Shown in pieces: positions 24,683-32,384 of a stretch of 45,257 nt of DNA. The DNA comes from Nitrospirales bacterium (GTDB lineage: Bacteria > Nitrospirota > Nitrospiria > Nitrospirales > UBA8639). The notes under the pieces are model-generated. The model saw only the letters and a program-made list of their open reading frames with translations, did no database searches and was not told the DNA's origin. The stretch spans positions 1 to 45,257 of the forward strand of contig JAJDBO010000398.1 in assembly GCA_029261305.1 (NCBI GenBank), read 5' to 3'. The translations under genes were made by a program, and so were the position numbers. Every line of letters begins with the position of its first letter. Position 1 is the stretch's first letter.

Positions 24683-25774
24683 ATGCTTCCTAGTATCCTG
24701 AAAGACTTACTTCCTGATATTGCACTTCCAAGTGTGGAATCTCGTGCTCAAGCCCAAGTTCGATTAAATTGTTTAACCAAGCCCCCTGGAAGTCTTGGCC
24801 GACTGGAAGACCTTGCTGCTCAGTTTATTGCGATAACCGGAAATATTTCTCCCTCCTCTTTGGATCCTATTGTATTTGTCCTTGCCGCTGACCATGGTGT
24901 GACGGCCGAAGGTGTGAGTGCCTATCCACAATCAGTCACAGCTCAAATGGTCAAGAATTTTATCGAAAATGGTGCAGGAGTGAATGTGCTCGCTCGTCAT
25001 GCTGGTTCGTCTGTCTGTGTCGTGGATATGGGTGTTGCCGAAGATCTGAATGATCTTTCCGGATTGGTTTACCATAAGATTGCTCCTGGAACGAAAAATT
25101 TTGCGCAAGAACCCGCCATGACTCATGAACAGGCTTTGCAGTCGATTCAGATAGGAATTAGCCTTGCAAAATCAGCTTGTGCCCAGGGCAAGAATGTGAT
25201 TGCGATAGGAGAAATGGGAATCGGAAATACGACTTCTAGTGCTGCTATTGTTTCCATCTTAACTGGCCAAGATGTGATGAACGTGACTGGTCGCGGAACG
25301 GGTGTTGACGAGGATAGATTCACGCATAAAGTCTCGGTGATTGGACAAGCTCTTCATCTGCATCGTCCGAAGCCTTCTGACCCCCTTGATGTGTTAGCAA
25401 AAGTTGGAGGATTTGAAATTGGTGGAATGATCGGCATTATCCTCGGAGCTGCCGCCTATAGAGTCCCAGTGATTCTTGATGGATTCATTACAGGAGCCAG
25501 TGCTTTGTTGGCCGTGGCAATGGAACCGCATTGTCGCGAGTACCTTGTTGCATCGCATGTGTCACAGGAGCCTGGCCATCGGATTACCTTGGACAAATTG
25601 CAACTTGAACCATTATTGGATTTACGCTTGCGACTAGGTGAGGGAACTGGGGCCTGCCTGGCGATTACGTTGCTTCAGGCCGCAGTGAAAATATATTCGG
25701 AAATGGCCACCTTTGAAGAAGCAAACGTGGATGGTGCGTTGCCACACGATACCGGGAGCCCGGTCGGCTCATGA
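24683..25774 (+). CDS. cobT: Nicotinate-nucleotide--dimethylbenzimidazole phosphoribosyltransferase
   Basis: CobT activates dimethylbenzimidazole to alpha-ribazole phosphate, using nicotinate mononucleotide. Motifs: LTKPPGSLGRLEDLA near residue 31, AADHGVTAEGVSAYPQSVT near 74, GEMGIGNTTSSA in the middle, and RLGEGTGACLA with the catalytic Glu near 318. The length of 363 residues is normal. The start is 10 bases after cobU, and the stop overlaps cobS (ATGA). It supplies the activated lower ligand made by BluB to CobS. Confidence 0.96.
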   Translation: MLPSILKDLLPDIALPSVESRAQAQVRLNCLTKPPGSLGRLEDLAAQFIAITGNISPSSLDPIVFVLAADHGVTAEGVSAYPQSVTAQMVKNFIENGAGVNVLARHAGSSVCVVDMGVAEDLNDLSGLVYHKIAPGTKNFAQEPAMTHEQALQSIQIGISLAKSACAQGKNVIAIGEMGIGNTTSSAAIVSILTGQDVMNVTGRGTGVDEDRFTHKVSVIGQALHLHRPKPSDPLDVLAKVGGFEIGGMIGIILGAAAYRVPVILDGFITGASALLAVAMEPHCREYLVASHVSQEPGHRITLDKLQLEPLLDLRLRLGEGTGACLAITLLQAAVKIYSEMATFEEANVDGALPHDTGSPVGS

Positions 25775-26541
25775 TTCAACCGGCCATGTTGGCGTGGCAT
25801 TTTCTCACCATTATTCCCCTTTCAAAATCTTCTCAAGTTAACCCTTCTCCACGAGATCTTGCTTCTTCAATGCGTTGGTATCCTGTTGTGGGTGCATTCA
25901 TTGGTGGAATGCTGGTTGCTGGAGATTACATTTTCGGCCAGATATTCTCACCTAATATTGCGACCATTTTATTAATCTGTCTTTTAGTGTTGGTGACGGG
26001 TGGTCTTCATCAAGATGGAATTGCTGATACAATTGATGGTCTTGCGAAACGAGGTAGCATTCAGGACCGTTTAATGGTGATGAAAGATAGTAGTATTGGG
26101 GCGCTGGGTGCCACAGGCTTAATCTTAGCCTTGCTCCTACGACTTGGAGGAATGGTAGAGCTACCTTCACTGGATCGTGGATACCTCTTGTTGTGTATGC
26201 CGGTTGTAGGAAAATGGGCCATGGTGGTCGGTGCCTTTGGTGCAAAGCATGCACGAGGAGAGGGGGGAATTGCCTCGGACTTTTTTGCTGAGATTCAATG
26301 GTGCGATGTGTGTTGGGCCACGATGTGGGTTGCCGTCATTCTTTGTGGATGTTTTGGGTATGTGGTTGGAGGAATAGTGGTTGTAGGAAGTGCGATTTCT
26401 GCGAAGCTCATGGCTATGACTTTCTCTAGAGTATTTGGTGGATTGACAGGTGATATCCTTGGTTCGATAAATGAAGGAACAGAAATCCTCTACCTAATTT
26501 TTTGTCCGACACTTCTCGTGTTTGTGGTTTCATACTTATGA
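25771..26541 (+). CDS. cobS: Adenosylcobinamide-GDP ribazoletransferase (cobalamin synthase)
   Basis: CobS joins adenosylcobinamide-GDP with alpha-ribazole (phosphate) in the inner membrane. The protein is hydrophobic with several predicted helices and carries the motif GGLHQDGIADTIDGLAKRG (about residues 76-94), the metal-binding Asp-rich site, followed by MKDSSIGALGA. The GGLTGDILGSINE motif lies near the C terminus. It overlaps cobT by four bases and the next small CWC gene overlaps its end by four bases, indicating tight coupling. Confidence 0.95.
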   Translation: MIQPAMLAWHFLTIIPLSKSSQVNPSPRDLASSMRWYPVVGAFIGGMLVAGDYIFGQIFSPNIATILLICLLVLVTGGLHQDGIADTIDGLAKRGSIQDRLMVMKDSSIGALGATGLILALLLRLGGMVELPSLDRGYLLLCMPVVGKWAMVVGAFGAKHARGEGGIASDFFAEIQWCDVCWATMWVAVILCGCFGYVVGGIVVVGSAISAKLMAMTFSRVFGGLTGDILGSINEGTEILYLIFCPTLLVFVVSYL

Positions 26542-26741
26542 AGCGAAATCTTAAAAAAACATGTGCTCATTGTGGAAGCGAATTTACCTGTGGCTTGTAT
26601 GGGTGTTGGTGCACAGATATTCCTATCACTGATGCACAATATTCTGGAATTTATGAGAAATTCCATGATTGTTTATGTGCCTCCTGTTTGCAACAAATTA
26701 GTTCTGGGAAACTTGACCTGACTCCATCTTCAACTGACTGA
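26538..26741 (+). CDS. Cysteine-rich CWC family protein, copy 2
   Basis: A 67-residue protein beginning MKRNLKKTCAHCGSEFTC. The cysteine order TCAHC, FTC, GCWC, CLCASC matches copy 1 near 22.5 kb, and the central motif GCWCTDIPITDAQ parallels GCWCGDLSITPQQ. The ATG overlaps the cobS stop (ATGA), so it is translated with cobS. It directly precedes cbiB. Having two such proteins in one B12 operon, each embedded by overlap or short spacing, argues that the family has a job in the pathway; a metal or corrinoid chaperone is one guess. Function remains unknown. Confidence 0.85.
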   Translation: MKRNLKKTCAHCGSEFTCGLYGCWCTDIPITDAQYSGIYEKFHDCLCASCLQQISSGKLDLTPSSTD

Positions 26742-26755
26742 TACTTGTGGAAAAT

Positions 26756-27712
26756 ATGCTTGCGATTAATATTTTAGCCGCCTGTGTGCTTGATGGAATC
26801 CTCGGGGATCCGCGCGGTATGCCTCATCCTGTAAGGATGATAGGGAGGGTGATTTCCTGGATTGAACATCTTGGGCGTACAATATTCTCGACTCAAATAG
26901 GTCAACGTGTCATGGGTATAGTTATTGGCCTTGTGATTCCTGGTGGGAGCTTTTTCGTGGGATGGGCTCTTTTGAATGTTGCTACTGTCGTCCATCCTTG
27001 GTTTGCAGATCTTCTCTGGGTGTTTCTAGCATATACGACACTTGCGGCGAAAGATTTAGCTCGACATGCCTTGGTGGTCTCTTGCTATCTTCAGGCAGGG
27101 TTATTACCAGAAGCTCGGAAAGCTGTGTCCTTAATTGTGGGGCGTGATACTGAGGAGTTGTCAGAATCGGAGGTTACCCGTGCGACAGTGGAAACGGTGG
27201 CCGAAAGTACCTCAGATGGCGTGATTGCCCCGTTGTTTTATCTTGTACTTGGGGGACCGCCGTTAGCTTTAGCGTATAAAGCCATCAATACTTTGGACTC
27301 GATGATTGGGCATCACGACCCACCCTATCAAGATATTGGTTGGGCCTCAGCGAAACTTGATGATGTGGTTAATTGGATTCCTGCCAGACTCAGCGCATTG
27401 TTGCTGGTCTTGTCCTCGGGCATTCGCCTTAAAACCTCAGGTCATGCCTGGCGGATTTACCGACGCGATTGCTCCAACCATGCTAGTCCTAATAGCGGAC
27501 ATCCGGAGGCTGCTATGGCTGGGGCATTAGGAGTTCAATTAGGCGGACCTAATGTTTACGATGGTATTGTCGTTGATCGACTTCAGTTGGGAGATCCCAC
27601 CAAACTATTACAACCTCAGCAAATTTCCCTGGCATTGGATTTAATGTGGATATCATTTGGATTGGCCATCTTCCTTGGGGTGTCAATCACGATCTTGTGG
27701 AACAGCATTTAA
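26756..27712 (+). CDS. cbiB: Adenosylcobinamide-phosphate synthase
   Basis: CbiB joins adenosylcobyric acid with aminopropanol phosphate (made by CobD) in the inner membrane. It has multiple membrane helices and the motifs ACVLDGILGDPRGMPHPVRMIGR at the N terminus, ESTSDGVIAPLFY in the middle, and TLDSMIGHHDPPYQDIG, all characteristic. ATG 26756 gives the usual short N terminus; a GTG nine bases upstream has no better ribosome-binding site. It follows copy 2 of the CWC gene by about 14 bases, and its last 16 bases overlap cobD. Confidence 0.93.
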   Translation: MLAINILAACVLDGILGDPRGMPHPVRMIGRVISWIEHLGRTIFSTQIGQRVMGIVIGLVIPGGSFFVGWALLNVATVVHPWFADLLWVFLAYTTLAAKDLARHALVVSCYLQAGLLPEARKAVSLIVGRDTEELSESEVTRATVETVAESTSDGVIAPLFYLVLGGPPLALAYKAINTLDSMIGHHDPPYQDIGWASAKLDDVVNWIPARLSALLLVLSSGIRLKTSGHAWRIYRRDCSNHASPNSGHPEAAMAGALGVQLGGPNVYDGIVVDRLQLGDPTKLLQPQQISLALDLMWISFGLAIFLGVSITILWNSI

Positions 27713-28821
27713 AACACGGTGGAAATATTTATCGCGCTGCCAGAGAGTCTTCGCGGGAGGCTCTGGAATTTTTCGATTTTAGTGCCAGTATTAACCCGTT
27801 GGGCATTCCTCCTTCTGTCCAAAGGGTTTTACAAAACGCTGCACGCAAAATCCTCCATTATCCTGATCCTGATGGGTTGGCGCTGCGACAAGCCATTGCT
27901 CGCCTTCATCGAATTCGACCTGAAAACGTAGTGTTGGGTAATGGAACAACGGAATTAATCTATGCCATTCCTGCTGCGTTAAAGATAGGGCATGGCTTAA
28001 TCATTGGGCCGACATTTTCTGAATATGAAGGGGCTTTGGCATTGGCAGAATCGCGGGTGGCATCGGTGGATGCTCAAGCGCAACGAAATTTCAAACCTCC
28101 GATAAATGAAGCCTTGAAAATTATAAAGTACCCACGGCTTTCATCTCGGGTAGCAAGAGGTAAGGGCGCGTCCATCGATGCAGTTTTTTTCTGCAATCCA
28201 AACAGTCCTACAGGACAAGGTGTTTCTCGAAATATAGTAGCTCGCACCTTGGGAAAATTAAAAGAGCAAGGTAGTCGATTCATCGTTGACGAAACATTTG
28301 TAGATTTTTGTGAGGAAAAGTCCGTAGTACGCCTGGCTGCTCGTGACGCTTCATTGCTGGTACTTAGAAGCTTTACTAAGTTTTATGGAATTCCTGGTCT
28401 CCGGATTGGGTACGCGGTTGGGACCGCGGCGACGATCCAACTAATCCAGAAGCGTTTGCCTCCCTGGTCTGTGAATGTATTGGCCCAAGAGGCAGCCTTA
28501 GTCTGTTTATCTGACCATCGATATAAAGAAAAGAGTTTGCGCTTTCTTGAAAAAGAACGATGTCGGTTACAACAAAGGCTTCAACAGATTCCAGGATTCA
28601 CTGTATATCCTTCGTCTGCAAATTTTCTTCTTGTTCAGTTGCCTCAATCTCTGACGAGTCAGCAGGTGACCGCTGCCTTACGGGAAGATGGATTACTTGT
28701 ACGAGACTGTTCAAGTTACCGGGGGCTCAATGAACGAATGCTTCGTTTCGCTGTAAGAACACCAAAAGAAAATGCTCGTCTGATCAAACAATTACAATGT
28801 ATGGTGAAAGGGAGAATATGA
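27697..28821 (+). CDS. cobD: Threonine-phosphate decarboxylase, PLP-dependent
   Basis: CobD decarboxylates L-threonine-O-3-phosphate to aminopropanol phosphate, the linker used by CbiB. It is an aminotransferase-fold enzyme: HGGNIYRAARE begins the family N terminus, then DFSASINPLGIP, CNPNSPTG, an acidic DETFVDF loop, and SFTKFYGIPGLRIGYA with the PLP Lys. The GTG at 27697 places HGGNI near residue 7, as in characterised homologues; the ATG at 27646 would add 17 residues within cbiB. The stop overlaps cbiZ (ATGA). Distinguish it from the cbiB gene, which some organisms also call cobD. Confidence 0.9.
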   Translation: MEQHLKHGGNIYRAARESSREALEFFDFSASINPLGIPPSVQRVLQNAARKILHYPDPDGLALRQAIARLHRIRPENVVLGNGTTELIYAIPAALKIGHGLIIGPTFSEYEGALALAESRVASVDAQAQRNFKPPINEALKIIKYPRLSSRVARGKGASIDAVFFCNPNSPTGQGVSRNIVARTLGKLKEQGSRFIVDETFVDFCEEKSVVRLAARDASLLVLRSFTKFYGIPGLRIGYAVGTAATIQLIQKRLPPWSVNVLAQEAALVCLSDHRYKEKSLRFLEKERCRLQQRLQQIPGFTVYPSSANFLLVQLPQSLTSQQVTAALREDGLLVRDCSSYRGLNERMLRFAVRTPKENARLIKQLQCMVKGRI

Positions 28822-29546
28822 GGGTTCCCAAATCCTGGCTGACCCCCTTTACACTGAAGGAAAGAACTCTGGTTATTTCTTTTGCCAAGCCTCGTTTGGC
28901 AATATCTTCCGCTGTTTTGGGGGGAGGAATTTGTAAGACGCAGGTCATTGTTAATCATCAAGTGAAAGAGATTCAGGGGGATAGCGTTCTCGGAATTGAC
29001 CATGAAAAAATCTCTGCTGATCCTCAGCGTTACTTAAGACAAGTCATAAAACGAGTAACTGGAAAGAGCAATGGTCTTGGCTTGATGACGGCAGTTGATC
29101 TTCGTCATCTCCTACTCAAGCGAGTGCAGTATGGCTCTCTCTGGGTGGAAGGGTTTTTTACAGTTGGGATCACTAATGCAGTGTGTGTTGGAGAACCCGT
29201 CAAGACCAAGCTTATTCCAAAAGAAAGCCATCGCCTTGGAACTATTAACATCATTCTAGTCACAAATGCATCATTTGCATCTTCTGCTTTGGTCGGTGCG
29301 ATTGGAGTGGCCACAGAAAGTAAAACTGCAGTAATGCTTGAACAATCTATTCATAGTTGGACAGGACGAGAAAGCGCCACAGGGACGGGAACTGATTCAA
29401 TTGTTTTCGTTTCTGGATCTGGTCCACATTTAATATATAGTGGGACCCATACAAAAATTGGGGAACTCATCGGCCGTGTGGTGAGAGTTGGGATAGGATC
29501 TGGGCTTCGTCGCATCAAACGTTCAGCACTTGAGGTTCGTTCATAA
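28818..29546 (+). CDS. cbiZ: Adenosylcobinamide amidohydrolase
   Basis: CbiZ hydrolyses the aminopropanol arm of adenosylcobinamide (and of some adenosylated pseudocobalamins) to give adenosylcobyric acid. The 242-residue protein has the family core ILVTNASFASSALVGAIGVA, SWTGRESATGTGTDSIVF, and GTHTKIGELIGRVV. GGGAG upstream supports ATG 28818, which overlaps the cobD stop. It is the last gene of the operon. With CbiB, CobU, CobT, CobS and BluB it forms a loop that converts imported corrinoids with foreign lower ligands into cobalamin. In bacteria the gene is usually considered acquired from archaea; no compositional break is obvious here. Confidence 0.93.
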   Translation: MRVPKSWLTPFTLKERTLVISFAKPRLAISSAVLGGGICKTQVIVNHQVKEIQGDSVLGIDHEKISADPQRYLRQVIKRVTGKSNGLGLMTAVDLRHLLLKRVQYGSLWVEGFFTVGITNAVCVGEPVKTKLIPKESHRLGTINIILVTNASFASSALVGAIGVATESKTAVMLEQSIHSWTGRESATGTGTDSIVFVSGSGPHLIYSGTHTKIGELIGRVVRVGIGSGLRRIKRSALEVRS

Positions 29547-29688
29547 CGCATGTTAAAGGATTATGAGTTGTATTGAAGGCAATGCATGGCCGATGGGAGC
29601 GATTCGTAGGTGTGAGTCAATTTAATTCAAATATGGGCCATTTTTTCTTGGAATTTACTAATGATTTGTGATTTATTTGGGAGTCCCC

Positions 29689-30165
29689 GTGAGTATTAGA
29701 AATATTTTTGGTTTGATCGTCTTGGCTACTCTGGTCCTAGCGGGGTTTTTCTATTCTCAGCCAAAGGGTGTGACTCCAGATATTCCAGAAGATCCCAAAG
29801 CTCATGAGGCTTTGGAACTCGTGCGTTCTCATCCAGGTCGAAATACTTCAACCCTTGAGGAAGCCGTGGATCAATACGTTCGTGATTTGGAAGCCAATGG
29901 GACGCCACATCATAAAGGGAAATGGCAGGTTGGAGAAGAGCAACCGGGAGTCTTTGCTGTGAGGATTCTGATTCGGGAGAAAGGATTTAATGAATGGATT
30001 CAGCGCGAGTTTGCTTGGAGGGTGACGCTGAAGGATAAAACCATTCGGGTGATTTCCTTAGCGGCCATTCATTTTATGCCGTTTCATGAGTTGCCGCCTT
30101 TGCCGCATCAAGACCAAATCTCTCTTAAGGAGAAGGCTCTTGGTTTTCAAGAGCAACTTGTATAG
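29689..30165 (+). CDS. Membrane-anchored hypothetical protein
   Basis: The protein has 158 residues from a GTG start, chosen because GGGAG lies five bases upstream; a GTG at 29668 would add seven residues. One membrane segment (about residues 5-22) anchors a soluble domain with no motif I recognise. The soluble part contains an acidic helix around TSTLEEAVDQYVRDLEANG and a beta region around KWQVGEEQ and WRVTLKD, suggesting a small periplasmic domain. Its last 41 bases overlap the Rieske gene on the opposite strand. It has no clear link to the B12 genes before it. Confidence 0.7.
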   Translation: MSIRNIFGLIVLATLVLAGFFYSQPKGVTPDIPEDPKAHEALELVRSHPGRNTSTLEEAVDQYVRDLEANGTPHHKGKWQVGEEQPGVFAVRILIREKGFNEWIQREFAWRVTLKDKTIRVISLAAIHFMPFHELPPLPHQDQISLKEKALGFQEQLV

Positions 30166-30460
30166 TTCCGTTTTCTATTCTCAGTGGAAAACATGAAACC
30201 GCCCAATCGTCCACGGGGTTTTTTAGGCATTCCCCTGTCCGGACATTAAACTTCCAGCCATGCCAGGGACAACGTACGGTGTCTCCGTGAAGAATGCCTT
30301 CACCTAAGGGGCCACCTGCATGAGGGCACGTGTTATCCAGGGCAAAGACCTCGCCTTCGACGTTAAACAGAGCCACGCCACGGCCATCTTTATCCAGTTC
30401 GACAGAGAGGCATGATCCTGGAGGAAGATCGGATAATTTTGCTGCATCAATATACTTCAC
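30125..30460 (-). CDS. Rieske [2Fe-2S] domain protein
   Basis: A 111-residue ferredoxin-like Rieske protein, similar in size to NirD and to dioxygenase ferredoxins. The cluster-binding motifs are CPHAGGPLGEG and CPWHGWKFN, giving the two Cys and two His ligands. The start is a GTG at 30460 with AGGAG seven bases upstream; a longer frame back to 30529 has no such signal. It probably carries electrons to an oxygenase or reductase in the cytoplasm, but no partner is encoded nearby. Its 3' end overlaps the preceding plus-strand gene by 41 bases. Confidence 0.9.
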   Translation of the reverse strand: MKYIDAAKLSDLPPGSCLSVELDKDGRGVALFNVEGEVFALDNTCPHAGGPLGEGILHGDTVRCPWHGWKFNVRTGECLKNPVDDWAVSCFPLRIENGTIQVALENQEPSP

Positions 30461-30631
30461 GCACTGTCTCCTGATAGGTATAGGGTCAAAATGATGGGAA
30501 ATTTTAACAAGGTTGAAAAGAGCCTGCAAGGGATTGTCTAGGGTGATGGTGTTGATTCACCGTTGAGTCTGATGTTATACACACACAACTCTATCGTGAT
30601 GTTGGAACGAATCTGGAGGCCCATGTAGCTG

Positions 30632-31168
30632 ATGGAAATGACCCTGCTTCTGAATGCGACCTATGAGCCGTTACGGGTCGTTGATTGGAAAAAGGCCATC
30701 ACCTTATTGTGCCAAGAGAAAGTCGAAGTCCTTGAATTTTATGAGCGGGACATTCGTGGTGTGGCGATTACCTTCAAGCTTCCCTCGGTGATGCGGCTCC
30801 TGAGTGTGGTGAAATTAAAGTCCACACATCGGGCCGTAAAGTTTTCCAGAATTAATATTTTTACTCGCGATAAATATACTTGTCAGTATTGTTGCAAAAA
30901 GTTCGGGACTGAAGACTTAACCTTTGATCATGTGGTACCTATTGCCAAAGGCGGCAAGAAAACCTGGGAGAACATCGCGACCGCCTGTTGGCGATGCAAT
31001 AACAGAAAGAGTGGGAGAACTCCGGATGAGGCAAGGATGCGCCTTAAGAAGAAGCCAGTGAAACCACGCTGGAACCCAACGTTGACGATTATGATTGGGA
31101 TTCGAAATGCTCCGGATAGTTGGAGAGATTATCTTTACTGGCATATGGAGTTAGATTCCGATGAGTAA
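30632..31168 (+). CDS. HNH endonuclease domain protein
   Basis: A 178-residue protein with an HNH nuclease domain at about residues 80-130. The metal-finger Cys pairs are seen in YTCQYC and ACWRCN, with the DHVVPIAKGG core and the Asn of ENIAT between them. The N-terminal 75 residues (MEMTLLLNATYEPLRVVDWKK...) match a widespread architecture of single HNH proteins of unknown biological role. It stands alone and is not next to phage or restriction genes, so a housekeeping or repair function is possible. The start ATG has GGAGG about 13 bases upstream. Confidence 0.88.
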   Translation: MEMTLLLNATYEPLRVVDWKKAITLLCQEKVEVLEFYERDIRGVAITFKLPSVMRLLSVVKLKSTHRAVKFSRINIFTRDKYTCQYCCKKFGTEDLTFDHVVPIAKGGKKTWENIATACWRCNNRKSGRTPDEARMRLKKKPVKPRWNPTLTIMIGIRNAPDSWRDYLYWHMELDSDE

Positions 31169-31348
31169 CGTGTCGTTGCCCTCCTCGTTAGTACGCTCTG
31201 AGATATGATTCGTCTGTGTCCCTCGTTGTGATCCTGCCATCATGTGATATACTTTTTTATTGAATAGAGGTGGTGGCGTAATCGTTGACTAGCTGTTGCT
31301 GTTGTCGAAAAATCCAGAAACAGTTTTGAATGATAAGAAGGAGTGGTT

Positions 31349-31987
31349 ATGAGTGAGAATGCGGGTTTTCCAATTACCTTAGATGTTGGAGGAAGATTAT
31401 GTGTGGTGATTGGAGGCGATGATGAGGCCTCTGAGCGGGTCTCTCGTTTATTGGATGCTGGGGCCAAAGTGGTTGTCGTCAATCCTACACTCAATACCCC
31501 TTTGAAGAAATTTGCAGCCTCAGCAAAGATCATTCATCGAGGGCGGCATTTTCGATCCACCGATACGCAGGATGCTTTTTTAATTTTGAACCTTTTGCAA
31601 GATGATCTCGAGTTGTCCAAGTCGCTTTTTGAGCTTTCCAAAAAGGAACGGTTTCTCATTTGGTCAATGGATCAACCAGACCGATCAAATTTTTTTATGC
31701 CTGCCCTGGTGGGGCAAGGAAGGCTTAGGGTTGCGATCAGTACAAGTGGCGCCTCCCCAGCCTTAGCGAATCTACTGCGTCAAAATTGCGAAGCCCTGTT
31801 TGATGATGAATTCGGAAAGTTTCTGGACTGGTTAGGGGGCATGCGCGAAGAATTAAAGAAAAGTGAGCCCAATGATTCGCGACGCCGGGAACAGTTGATG
31901 GCTGCGGTGGAGGGTTTTGCTTTGACTGGCCAGATTTCGTATCCCGCTTCGTGGGTAGCGCAAAAAGAACAGGTGGCTTCTTCTTAA
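31349..31987 (+). CDS. Precorrin-2 dehydrogenase / sirohydrochlorin ferrochelatase-like protein
   Basis: The protein has the NAD-binding fold of the CysG N-terminal half, Met8p and SirC, which oxidise precorrin-2 to sirohydrochlorin. The N terminus has GGRLCVVIGGDDEASERVSRLLDAG; the Gly pattern is slightly altered from GGGxVA. The catalytic Asp is in WSMDQPDRSNFFMPA, and ISTSGASPALA begins the second domain. ATG 31349 has AAGGAG seven bases upstream. It makes a 212-residue protein without the methyltransferase half of CysG. It could serve siroheme, heme d1 or cobalamin precursors; it is 1.8 kb from the B12 operon but not joined to it. Confidence 0.85.
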   Translation: MSENAGFPITLDVGGRLCVVIGGDDEASERVSRLLDAGAKVVVVNPTLNTPLKKFAASAKIIHRGRHFRSTDTQDAFLILNLLQDDLELSKSLFELSKKERFLIWSMDQPDRSNFFMPALVGQGRLRVAISTSGASPALANLLRQNCEALFDDEFGKFLDWLGGMREELKKSEPNDSRRREQLMAAVEGFALTGQISYPASWVAQKEQVASS

Positions 31988-32009
31988 TTCGAACAGGAAT
32001 GGTGAGCAT

Positions 32010-32318
32010 ATGGTATTGCTAGAATTCAGCATGTCCCCGTTGGGAAAAAGTGAGAGCGTTGGAAAATATGTTTCCCGGTCTTTGGAAATCATTGATCAAA
32101 GTGGCGTTGAGTATCGCCTTAATCCTATGGGAACAGTTTTGGAGGGGGAGTGGGACGAAGTCATGGATGTGGTCCGGCAATGCTATGAACGAATGAGAAA
32201 AGATTGCAATAGAATTTCTTGTACGATGAAAGTCGATTATCGAAAAGGGAAGAAAGGACGATTAAGTGGAAAAGTCGCCAGCGTTGAGAAGCGTCTCAAG
32301 AAGAAATTGAAGACGTAA
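32010..32318 (+). CDS. MTH1187/YqgV family thiamine-binding protein
   Basis: A 102-residue protein of the thiamine-binding small domain family (Pfam Thiamine_BP). Motifs: FSMSPLGKSESVGKYVSRSL and GVEYRLNPMGTVLEGEWDEV, followed by CYERM near the middle. These proteins form tetramers with a ferredoxin-like fold, and some bind thiamine. The basic C-terminal 25 residues are typical. It lies 22 bases after the precorrin-2 dehydrogenase-like gene and probably is co-transcribed, although no functional tie is obvious. Confidence 0.85.
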   Translation: MVLLEFSMSPLGKSESVGKYVSRSLEIIDQSGVEYRLNPMGTVLEGEWDEVMDVVRQCYERMRKDCNRISCTMKVDYRKGKKGRLSGKVASVEKRLKKKLKT

Positions 32319-32384
32319 AATCGTTATGTGTGAGAGGTTCTGCCTGAAAAGGGGAGTTCAATGTTACGTTTCCTGAATGGCGCA

